A stretch of DNA of 27,144 nt, taken from NCBI GenBank assembly GCA_013821525.1, contig JACDGR010000002.1:1-27144 (forward strand), written 5' to 3'. Of the stretch, positions 21,601 to 27,144 are shown in pieces (the first letter of the stretch is position 1; each line of letters opens with the position of its first letter). This stretch comes from Actinomycetota bacterium. Lineage in GTDB: Bacteria > Actinomycetota > Thermoleophilia > Gaiellales > Gaiellaceae. A program made the translations under genes and the position numbers. Under the pieces are notes generated by a model that saw nothing but the letters and a program-made list of their open reading frames with translations, did no database searches and was not told where the DNA came from.

Positions 21601-21719
21601 CCACGCGAGCCGCGACGAATGCCGGGGCCGCTTCGCCGATCGTTGTACGCGAGGCCGTAGTCACTCGGCGCGCGGTATCGCTGGCAGGGCGCAAGGTCGC
21701 ATTCGTCAAGGCAGCGCAT
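18699..21719 (-). CDS. Large tail adhesin with four LamG-like modules
   Basis: A 1006-residue protein. Residues 1-50 are a linker with a Gly/Arg-rich part. Four beta-rich modules of the concanavalin A/LamG type follow, at about 54-250, 300-490, 540-720 and 775-965. Three begin with a similar phrase (FSAADYMQS, WSAANYMQT, WTDSDYYSV). Each is followed by a linker of the form LTDRIG...LTK/RxGSP (residues 269, 512, about 745 and 979). LamG modules bind sugars, so it may recognise the host surface. It starts at ATG 21719, 6 bp after the upstream stop region, with GGAG upstream. The repeats suggest growth by duplication. Confidence 0.82.
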   Translation of the reverse strand: MRCLDECDLAPCQRYRAPSDYGLAYNDRRSGPGIRRGSRGPSGGGGGPQGVPDLGLYGLRGFSAADYMQSAVNGGEAGISTGFGEFVEFRLDALPATAQMLGASANGAGGTRGYQLYISATAALTAACSNGAGTAFVNAPTRQFLASDIGKVFVACVYLDGAGQVRMWCSRAQSGNGTATTGYTPDTAPRQWQGTIAGGSPATAVTIFASATFRGTPSDVQIQAYFDASRALGDLPDTIDGATVTHLWSVKRELAGTAIVNGQVAPASLTDRITGAAADVMTTVGTGLTVVKRDPSIDGRRTYGAQGWSAANYMQTANGLAGALTGHWLSWFGVINSAPGALSCLVGKRNSAGGQQGFDLLINGTNVYFEQVNTGASAIPNVNTPLTSAMLGVPKVVTGVFTGTTGATQNVLQLYVDGVPLGGNVTCVGLTPATVPYRVGLLGDGTVVANTTSWFGDAGGIGVPTAQQVLDHATATLAASRMQSIPGLTTILHDPSQDTVASGNLTVVPATILDRVGTDNLTRVDAIGVSSGAIRVGANASTECLRAAVGLRGQVGSCIAWMGRLETLSTTGVAAILVECTDGSTRGFSLQAGAINYGSLRIAAYATGGAFIVSSSINATGNITAGQTIVLLGVITAGGQLQFFLNGVQVGANVAITGYAAPAATDGFYVGARAGSSFVAQNASHLGITGGNFTPSSADALAHYNACIAAGSIVAIPNGTALKTYDFKAAITAASGTLPGAVPESVSGGDNLARQGSPLTLAQRVERLWSYETSPIMYGGQTWTDSDYYSVTTGFTGSMAGYWISALVMITSQAITSGTHIFASKADSITGWDLRTNGTNSTFQFVHRDGAGTAITSSVGVVLASDVGKLHLFTGCYDPSIGKVRGFWKRAELSQVAATAGFTPSTYAMALGRYNLSAPGFSAPGLAILGFAAGNSVPTLAEHQAQYDACMSNERMTAIPGKTSILYDLTIEGGVPASLTDRIGTQHMTKTGSPVLLSQYARAWGV

Positions 21720-21724
21720 GGTGA

Positions 21725-22123
21725 TCAGGTCTCCGCGAGGTGAGCGCGAGCGGTGCACGCAACAGAGCCTTGTGCGGCCCACGATCCCGTCACGGCCGGG
21801 AACGGAATATCGAGCCACTGCCCGTTGAACACTTTGAAGCAGCCCGCCGCCGGCGGCGTGAGCGCGATCGGCGATCCAGCCGTCGTGCACACCGCGGTCT
21901 TGTCGACGGCCGCCGAGGCGTCGTCGGACGTCTGTAGAAAGACGTCCCCGCCGTCGGCCTGTACGCGCACCAGACTACCGGCCCACGCGGCCGGCACGGT
22001 GAACGTCTGCGACGCGGTGGTGATAGCGATCGGATAAACCTCGCCCTTTTTCGGCGCGCGCAGTGACGCGGCCGCGATGATCGGCTGCTCGTAGAAGGCT
22101 TGTGCTTTGTCTTTATTCGCCAT
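21725..22123 (-). CDS. Hypothetical tail-region protein
   Basis: A 132-residue protein, MANKDKAQAFYEQPIIAAAS at the start, otherwise beta-rich and small-residue-rich (PIAITTASQTFTVPAAWAGS). GAGGT lies 8 nt upstream of the ATG. No family is recognised. Similar short beta proteins often precede fibre genes in phage tail modules. Confidence 0.66.
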   Translation of the reverse strand: MANKDKAQAFYEQPIIAAASLRAPKKGEVYPIAITTASQTFTVPAAWAGSLVRVQADGGDVFLQTSDDASAAVDKTAVCTTAGSPIALTPPAAGCFKVFNGQWLDIPFPAVTGSWAAQGSVACTARAHLAET

Positions 22124-22132
22124 GACGTGACC

Positions 22133-22606
22133 TCACGAGTAGACGTGCCAGCCGTCCGACGGCTTGTAGATCAGGTAAATCTGTTTGCCGGCGAGCCACG
22201 AGATGTCGGCCGCGGTGAAACTGTTGAGCCGGTTTGCGACAAGTGACGTCGTCGCGAGGTGCTTCACGGTGATCGTGAACGCGCTCAGGTTCAACATGGT
22301 TAGGTGATACGTAGATGTGGTGACGGAAGGCGGAACGAGGCCGGCGAGGTTGCAGGCGCTCAGGGCGTTGACCTGCAGCGCGCCGCACTTGTAGAGATCT
22401 AAGTCCGGCGCCTGATCGTTGTTCGTGCCCGCGAGCAGAGTAAGCGACGCGGTCAGCCCGGGGCCGAGTACGCGCACGACGCTCTGCAGATTTGCCGGAT
22501 CGTCGCTCAGGTCGACGGCCCCAGTGAACAGCACCTTTTTACGCGTAATCAGCTCGCCGGCGTTGCCGAAGATCCGGTTCAGCGCGAGGTAGTCTAGAAA
22601 GCTCAT
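22133..22606 (-). CDS. Hypothetical tail-region protein
   Basis: A 157-residue protein, MSFLDYLALNRIFGNAGELI at the start, followed by beta-rich sequence with regular hydrophobic-polar alternation (YHLTMLNLSAFTITVKHLAT). The ATG overlaps the upstream stop as ATGA. It is a plausible minor tail or fibre protein because of its neighbours. No named family was recognised. Confidence 0.66.
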   Translation of the reverse strand: MSFLDYLALNRIFGNAGELITRKKVLFTGAVDLSDDPANLQSVVRVLGPGLTASLTLLAGTNNDQAPDLDLYKCGALQVNALSACNLAGLVPPSVTTSTYHLTMLNLSAFTITVKHLATTSLVANRLNSFTAADISWLAGKQIYLIYKPSDGWHVYS

Positions 22607-23202
22607 GCGAGCGTCACCGATCCGCCGTTGAACAGGTCTAGGTTCGTGTTTGCGTCGTTACCGCCGATCACACGCAGCGCATAGCTCCACTGAGTGAGGT
22701 CAACGACTTCGCCGATCGCCGTGAGCGCGATGGTCTGCTCGCTCGTCGTGCCGTCATCGAACACGCCCGACGCGCCGACGGGTGCCCAGTCCGTGCCGGT
22801 CGCAAAGACCTGACGCTTGACGAGCTGTAGCGTGATGCGATTGGTGCCGGTCCGCGCAGCGCCCGGGATCACCCTGACACGCGCCTCGGCGATGGTGCAT
22901 CCGTTGATCAAGAACGGATCGAGGGGGCACCACATGAACGGAGACGTTCGAAACGTGACCAGTCGGCCGGCGTTGTTGACGTACCAGGATGGCGAGCCGG
23001 CCGTCGCCGATGCGGTGACCCACAGAAAGTTAGCCAGCACGTGCACGCCGAGCCGCGCGGTCAGCATGGCGAGTAAGTGCTTTGTGCGGTTGGCCAGCGC
23101 CTGCAGCGGCGTCACGACAGAGAGCGCGTTTTCGTTGTCGCCGTCTTCGGGCACAACTACGGACGCGGTGAAGATGTCTGCTTCGGTGAGAGCTGTTGCC
23201 AT
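22603..23202 (-). CDS. Tail-fibre-like protein
   Basis: A 199-residue protein. The N-terminus (ALTEADIFTASVVVPEDGDN, then VVTPLQALANRTKHLLAMLT) matches the form seen at the start of many tail-fibre and receptor-binding proteins, where an 'ANRT' helix follows a short strand region. The rest is beta-rich. Its place after the I-like protein agrees with a fibre role. Confidence 0.72.
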   Translation of the reverse strand: MATALTEADIFTASVVVPEDGDNENALSVVTPLQALANRTKHLLAMLTARLGVHVLANFLWVTASATAGSPSWYVNNAGRLVTFRTSPFMWCPLDPFLINGCTIAEARVRVIPGAARTGTNRITLQLVKRQVFATGTDWAPVGASGVFDDGTTSEQTIALTAIGEVVDLTQWSYALRVIGGNDANTNLDLFNGGSVTLA

Positions 23203-23206
23203 GTGA

Positions 23207-24010
23207 TCACCCGATCGAGAGTTGAATGTTCGGGGCGGCAGTGCCCCAGTTGCTGCCGACCGTGCCCCACGTGCGCAACGGGTAGCCCCAGAGTCGCGTG
23301 CCCGACTGCAGCAAAACGATCCGGCCTTTACAGTGCGCGGCGTTCCACTCCTTCGGCAATAGCCGCATGTCGACGGCCTCTTGCGTGGTGAGAGTCGAAC
23401 CCCACACGAAGCCGTCCCCCCACGTGCTGCCGGACGCGCCCCAGCTGCGCTTCAGCACCGGCGACGGCCAGTAAAAATAGAGTGTCCAGTTCGCCCACTC
23501 TGCATAGGTAAACAAACCGAGTGAGTCGCGCGTGATGTTGCCGGCGGTGTCCATTTGGAAACGGCGGCCGCTGCGATAGACAAGGTCGATCTTGAAGTTG
23601 TTCGGCGCGTAGTGCGCGAACAGCTGCCGAAGCATTTCGTAGGGCCCGCCGCGAAGTCGGTGCGAGTCGAGCCAAGAAATTACGCGCGGTGTGTACGTCG
23701 CGTCGTTCTCTGTTCTGCCGCGACGGATACGACGCTCGCGGCCGATGATGCCGAGCGTTTCGGAGCTCACCGCACCCGGGAAACGAGAGCGCACGCCGGC
23801 GACAAGCGCATCCGCCATTGCGTCGATCGGAGCGGCGACGGCGTACAGCAATCGGCCGCCGATGGGACCACGAAGCCATGCCGGCACAATCTGGCGAATG
23901 GTGTCGCGGAACGTCACGAGCGGACCGGCCGGCAGCGACGGCGGCACCTCGAGCACAGGCGGCCCGGGCGGCGTGAGAGCGGGCGGCGTGTAGAGAGCGC
24001 TCGAGCTCAT
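23207..24010 (-). CDS. Phage tail protein I-like baseplate protein
   Basis: A 267-residue protein. The Pro-rich N-terminus is followed by IRQIVPAWLRGPIGGRLLYA and a helical region (DAMADALVAGVRSRFPG), as in P2 gpI-type and DUF2313-like baseplate proteins that sit next to gpJ. The C-terminus is Trp/Gly-rich (SWGASGSTWGDGFVWGS), a beta segment with repeated WG motifs. The ATG overlaps the stop of the LamG-like gene as ATGA. It likely links the baseplate wedge to tail fibres. Confidence 0.74.
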   Translation of the reverse strand: MSSSALYTPPALTPPGPPVLEVPPSLPAGPLVTFRDTIRQIVPAWLRGPIGGRLLYAVAAPIDAMADALVAGVRSRFPGAVSSETLGIIGRERRIRRGRTENDATYTPRVISWLDSHRLRGGPYEMLRQLFAHYAPNNFKIDLVYRSGRRFQMDTAGNITRDSLGLFTYAEWANWTLYFYWPSPVLKRSWGASGSTWGDGFVWGSTLTTQEAVDMRLLPKEWNAAHCKGRIVLLQSGTRLWGYPLRTWGTVGSNWGTAAPNIQLSIG

Positions 24011-25032
24011 GGAAGCCCCATCATGACTTTGCGGCGCGCCGTCATTTGCGCAGACGTAAGCGCCACGTTGAAGATCATCACGTCATACGCGCCGCCTTGC
24101 AAACAGCGAGGCGATCCTCTGTGGCCTTGCAGATTTTCACAACCTCCAGCGCCGCCCGATGGCGCCGCGGTTGCAGATAGCGTCTGCGACGCGGTGTCGA
24201 CGTAGACCGTTACGTCAAGGCCGTTGGACGCGCGCGACACGCCGACGAAGTGCCATTGCCCGTCTACGGGAAGACTCAGCGCAGTGAAAAACAGAACCTG
24301 CGCTGACCCGGCAGCGTCGTGATAGTAGGTCGGGCAATTGCCGCCCGAGGCGCCCATCAGAAAGCTCGCCGTGGTCTGCCCGGTGCCTTGATCGTAATCG
24401 CCGTGCGCGTACAGCCAGCGATCGAGCGACCCGACCTGCGTCGGATTGAGAAACACCATTGCCGTCATCGACCAGGCGCCCAGGACCGGGGTCGTGACGT
24501 TGCCGCCGATGCCGCCGCCGTATCCTCCCGAGCCTCCGACCAAGGCAGCTGCATACGCGATCTGCCCCGGTATGAGCGAGGGCATGCAGGTGTTATTCGG
24601 CTGCGAAAGGTCGTACGACGAACCGGTGGTCGCCCGGTTGTAGACAGCGACTGGCGTTGCGGTATCGGCCGCGTCTTGCAAAAGCGACCACGCGGCGACC
24701 GTGCTTGAATCGACAGCTTGCAGAGCGGGCGTGAGGCCCGCGCCGGCTTCGTCGCACCACACGCGCACCGGACACGGCCACGTGCCGCCCGGCGGTCTGA
24801 CTGTCCACGTGTTGCCGACGCGCGAGCTCGTCGCGTAGCGAGGTGCAAACGCGCCATTGGCGCCGGTGCTGTCCGTGCCGCCGTAGACCACATCCCACGC
24901 GCCCGGCATCGGGTTGCCGGCGGCGTCGGTCGGATAGAGACGCACGCTAATGTTCGTGGGCTCCGCGCACGTGAACACGAGCGGCGTGGTGCCGCTGATG
25001 GCTCCCGGGGGCGTTGTGGGGACGAACGTCAA
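24007..25032 (-). CDS. LamG/concanavalin A-like tail protein
   Basis: A 341-residue beta-rich protein. Residues about 1-110 form an Ig-like part (VRLYPTDAAGNPMPGAWDVV). Residues about 130-335 form a LamG-like domain (WSMTAMVFLN, then GQWHFVGVSRASNGLDVTVY and VMIFNVALTSAQMTARR). Such domains bind carbohydrates. The start appears to be TTG at 25032: GGAGGG lies 6 nt upstream and TTGA overlaps the J-like stop, the same coupling as its neighbours. An adhesin inserted between baseplate J and I is not the usual P2 order. Confidence 0.76.
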   Translation of the reverse strand: MTFVPTTPPGAISGTTPLVFTCAEPTNISVRLYPTDAAGNPMPGAWDVVYGGTDSTGANGAFAPRYATSSRVGNTWTVRPPGGTWPCPVRVWCDEAGAGLTPALQAVDSSTVAAWSLLQDAADTATPVAVYNRATTGSSYDLSQPNNTCMPSLIPGQIAYAAALVGGSGGYGGGIGGNVTTPVLGAWSMTAMVFLNPTQVGSLDRWLYAHGDYDQGTGQTTASFLMGASGGNCPTYYHDAAGSAQVLFFTALSLPVDGQWHFVGVSRASNGLDVTVYVDTASQTLSATAAPSGGAGGCENLQGHRGSPRCLQGGAYDVMIFNVALTSAQMTARRKVMMGLP

Positions 25033-26210
25033 AGCGAGCCCTCCGACGGCGGCACCTGCGTCAGACCGGCGAAGGTGATGGCACCCAACACCGCGATCTG
25101 ACTGAGGCCGATGTCCACATCCGTTGCCGGCGTGCTGATCGCCACGTGGAAGATCTGCGGCAGCGCCGAGCCGATCGCCGTGCGCATGGCGTCGAGATAG
25201 AGCTTGCCGAGCTGCCCCGTGACGATGTTTCCGCCGAGCGGTTGGGCCGCAAAGAACGCCACGAGCTTCGCGGTGATCGCGGCTTGAATCTGCGCGGGGG
25301 TGAGGCCGCTCGTGTTGTAGAGCCACACGCTGATCATGGGCGAGACGATCACCGGCGTGGCGCTCACCGTGTACGCGCTCACGGCCAGCGGGGCGGCAAG
25401 CTTCTGAACGGCATCATTGATGGCGCCGAGGTCGGTCGCCGGGTTGTTTTGATCACCGGCAACGGTGCCCGAGCTCGAGGCCACGTACACGGTCAGATTC
25501 CCGAACCCGTCCGGCACGGTGCGAACGCTCTTGATGCCGATGGCGGAACCATCGAGCCGCCTCGCATTGCGCGCCACGTAGCTGTATGCGTCCCACGGCC
25601 CGAGCGGCGAGAGCGCGCCGAGCTTCTCTGCGCATCGAACACGCAGCGCGGGATCGAGCTCGTCATCCGCGCCGACGACGGAGGCTGCATTGCTGCACAG
25701 CACGCCCGGCAGCGCGTTCTGCAAAAGCGAGATCTCACCGGGTGCCGCCGTGCTGTTGCTGCCGGACTCCGTCGCCGCAATCGCGACGGTCAGGGTTGAA
25801 AGAGCGCCGAGCACTACGGCGGCCTGATTGCGGTAGGTCTTGCCCGTGCGCGCGTTGACGAATGTCAGGTCGCTAGGGTCGTAAGTGTAGATGCCGCCGC
25901 CCGTGTTGATGAGCGTCACCTGGCCCGCGGCAAACGTCGCGAGCTCGCGGTCGACGTTGTAAACGTGGTGAGCAACGGCGGTGAGCCAGCGATCGTTCGC
26001 GAGCTCGAGAAAGCCACTGCGCGCGATCAGCGCCTGCAGCGACGAGAAGGCGGCGATCACCGCCGAGAAGGCGACGATCACGGTCCGCACCACGCCGCCG
26101 GATTTCCAACTCGTCGTGCTCACGCCGACGAGCCCCAGGATCTCGTAAATCTTGGCTTCGACCTCTTGCCGGGTGACGGGCGTGATCAGGTCATCGAAGG
26201 GCGTGGCCAT
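25029..26210 (-). CDS. Baseplate J-like protein
   Basis: A 393-residue baseplate wedge protein. The N-terminus (MATPFDDLITPVTRQEVEAK, then RSGFLELANDRWLTAVAHHV) and the central region (DPALRVRCAEKLGALSPLGP, then GIKSVRTVPDGFGNLTVYV) fit the Baseplate_J family of contractile tails. It lies directly after the W/gp25-like gene with a TAATG junction, the order seen in P2 and Mu-like phages. This is one of the best signs that the tail is contractile. Confidence 0.9.
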   Translation of the reverse strand: MATPFDDLITPVTRQEVEAKIYEILGLVGVSTTSWKSGGVVRTVIVAFSAVIAAFSSLQALIARSGFLELANDRWLTAVAHHVYNVDRELATFAAGQVTLINTGGGIYTYDPSDLTFVNARTGKTYRNQAAVVLGALSTLTVAIAATESGSNSTAAPGEISLLQNALPGVLCSNAASVVGADDELDPALRVRCAEKLGALSPLGPWDAYSYVARNARRLDGSAIGIKSVRTVPDGFGNLTVYVASSSGTVAGDQNNPATDLGAINDAVQKLAAPLAVSAYTVSATPVIVSPMISVWLYNTSGLTPAQIQAAITAKLVAFFAAQPLGGNIVTGQLGKLYLDAMRTAIGSALPQIFHVAISTPATDVDIGLSQIAVLGAITFAGLTQVPPSEGSL

Positions 26211-26677
26211 TAGGTCGACTCCGGAACGATCACGCCATCGGCGATCGCGAAGGTGAGGTCAAACGGCGCAAGTCCAATCACGGCCGGCACGACGACGATC
26301 ACGACTTTGAGACCGGTCTGATAGGGCTGCGTCACGGTCACGGTGACGTCTTGCACGCGGTCATCCTTGACGAGCTCGAGCCGGATCGCGCCGCCGATAT
26401 CGCGGAGGTCTTTGACCGGCACGCCGTGGTTGCAGAAGCCGCGCACGTCGAGGCCGTAGTTCGGATCATCGATCAGCGTGCCGCGTGCCGTACTCAGTCG
26501 GCGCACGAGCGCCTGGCCGATGGCCGATGGTGAGAGCGGATCAACTTCCGCGAGGTCTGCAGACAAGTCCGTGACGCAGGCGAGATCGGTCCCGTATCCG
26601 AGCTCGCCCGTCGACGGCGTCACGGACTGCGTGAGCTCGGCCATGCTGATCGCCAGCGCGTCGTGAAAGGCCGTCAT
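26210..26677 (-). CDS. Baseplate W/gp25-like protein
   Basis: A 155-residue protein upstream of the J-like gene. Its central part (QALVRRLSTARGTLIDDPNY, then GLDVRGF and an IRLELVKDDRVQDVTVTV segment) resembles the gp25/GPW baseplate family, which joins sheath to baseplate. The ATG at 26677 overlaps the upstream stop as ATGA; longer starts in this frame look like shadow. Confidence 0.82.
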   Translation of the reverse strand: MTAFHDALAISMAELTQSVTPSTGELGYGTDLACVTDLSADLAEVDPLSPSAIGQALVRRLSTARGTLIDDPNYGLDVRGFCNHGVPVKDLRDIGGAIRLELVKDDRVQDVTVTVTQPYQTGLKVVIVVVPAVIGLAPFDLTFAIADGVIVPEST

Positions 26678-27144
26678 GGCACCACCCGCATGACCTGCGA
26701 AAGCGCGGACCACGTGCCGCTGATGGTGGTGGCGAGCACGAGGGCATTACACGCATCGCCCGGCGCGCCGCCCGGCAGACCGCCAGAGAGCTGCACGGCA
26801 AACTCGCCGCCAATGTTACCGACGGCTCCGGCGAATGCGTAGACGTGCAGGCCGCCCGTCGCGAGCAACGCCGTAAGGTCCAGGCAGATCGCAAGCTGTC
26901 CAGAGATGCCCGTCACCTGCGCGAGCAGCGACGAGAGCAAGGCGCCGACCGATGCGATCTGCAGACTGATCGAGGGCGCCGGTATGCCTGCCGCGATCGC
27001 CGCTTCGATGCTTTGGATCGTGGCGTTCGCGATCGCGAGCTGCTCGAGAAAGTTGATCGGGACAGGCGCAAAGGCCGCTAGCGCCGCGATGCGGGCCGAG
27101 ATGTCCGGCAGAGCGGCATTGATGCCCGCGGCCCCTGCGGTGGC
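26674..27144 (-). CDS. Hypothetical baseplate-region protein (partial)
   Basis: The C-terminal 156 residues of a gene whose start lies beyond the right edge. The visible part is rich in Ala, Ile, Leu and Gly, with helical stretches (PINFLEQLAIANATIQSIEA) and a beta-rich end (LHVYAFAGAVGNIGGEFAVQ). The frame stays open to the window edge. Immediately upstream of the W-like protein, a role in baseplate or tail-hub assembly is likely, but no family motif is visible. Confidence 0.72.
   Translation of the reverse strand, partial: ATAGAAGINAALPDISARIAALAAFAPVPINFLEQLAIANATIQSIEAAIAAGIPAPSISLQIASVGALLSSLLAQVTGISGQLAICLDLTALLATGGLHVYAFAGAVGNIGGEFAVQLSGGLPGGAPGDACNALVLATTISGTWSALSQVMRVVP

Noticed and set aside
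18699..21719. Programmed frameshift or several genes within the large LamG-like protein
   Set aside because: One frame is protein-like throughout, with repeated linkers in register; alternative frames are shadow.
1..27144. tRNA or rRNA genes
   Set aside because: No cloverleaf-like stretch with a TTCGANNC T-loop and acceptor stem, and no rRNA-like sequence, was noticed by eye; a tRNAscan run would be decisive.

Overview
The window is a 27 kb piece of a temperate, contractile-tailed (myovirus-like) phage genome from a high-GC host. It has a tyrosine integrase with an excisionase-like partner, a divergent Cro/CI-type switch, a replication and recombination set, and a baseplate module with W/gp25-like, J-like and I-like proteins. 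The host is probably a Myxococcota bacterium (Polyangia or Sandaracinus-like). That rests on the strong G/C third-position codon bias and on a cargo lipoprotein (14867-15259) that resembles small lipoproteins I associate with that phylum; it is an inference, not a search result.

Layout. (1) 33-7036, minus strand: an early operon read leftward from the switch. It encodes a Cro-like protein, small membrane and hypothetical proteins, an N6-adenine methyltransferase, a DnaB-N/RecA-fold helicase, a 423-bp repeat-filled gap that looks like a replication origin, a RuvC-like resolvase, a methyltransferase-like protein without a catalytic motif, a zinc-knuckle/HTH protein, a DUF3309-like membrane peptide and four small coiled-coil, basic or hypothetical proteins. 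Nearly all junctions are 4-bp ATGA or GTGA overlaps. (2) 7037-7193: switch region with a leftward promoter and operator-like repeats. (3) 7194-14674, plus strand: a CI-like repressor, a block of small cysteine-rich or Ala-rich accessory genes, a recombination module (four-Cys PD-(D/E)XK exonuclease, Sak4-like ATPase, DUF669-like ssDNA-binding protein), a LexA-type wHTH regulator, an excisionase and the integrase. (4) 14624-14851: phased GTGGCA repeats that look like integrase arm sites around attP. (5) 14867-16967: cargo, made of a lipoprotein, a small ORF, and a two-gene cassette of an unknown protein plus a PIN nuclease with a zinc-knuckle insertion. (6) 17072-27144, minus strand: the late module read leftward, from a truncated baseplate-associated gene at the right edge through baseplate W, J, a LamG-like protein, tail protein I, tail-fibre-type proteins, a 1006-residue four-module LamG-like protein, small membrane proteins and an endolysin.

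How it fits together. The repressor and Cro-like protein probably control two promoters, one on each side, that share the motif GCTTTATA fused to the -10 box. Both start codons lie 6-8 nt after the -10, so the two mRNAs may be leaderless. Leftward transcription would make helicase, resolvase and methylases. Rightward transcription would make the recombination proteins and integrase. The late genes converge on attP from the other side, as in P2-like phages, so the sequence probably represents the unintegrated phage genome.

Best candidates for something new: the unknown-protein plus zinc-knuckle PIN cassette beside attP, the iteron/hairpin origin candidate, the paired leaderless promoters, the methyltransferase lacking NPPY, and the small-gene cluster that includes an apparent frameshift and an Imm5-like Ala-rich protein. 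All functional names come from reading motifs by eye; no searches were run.
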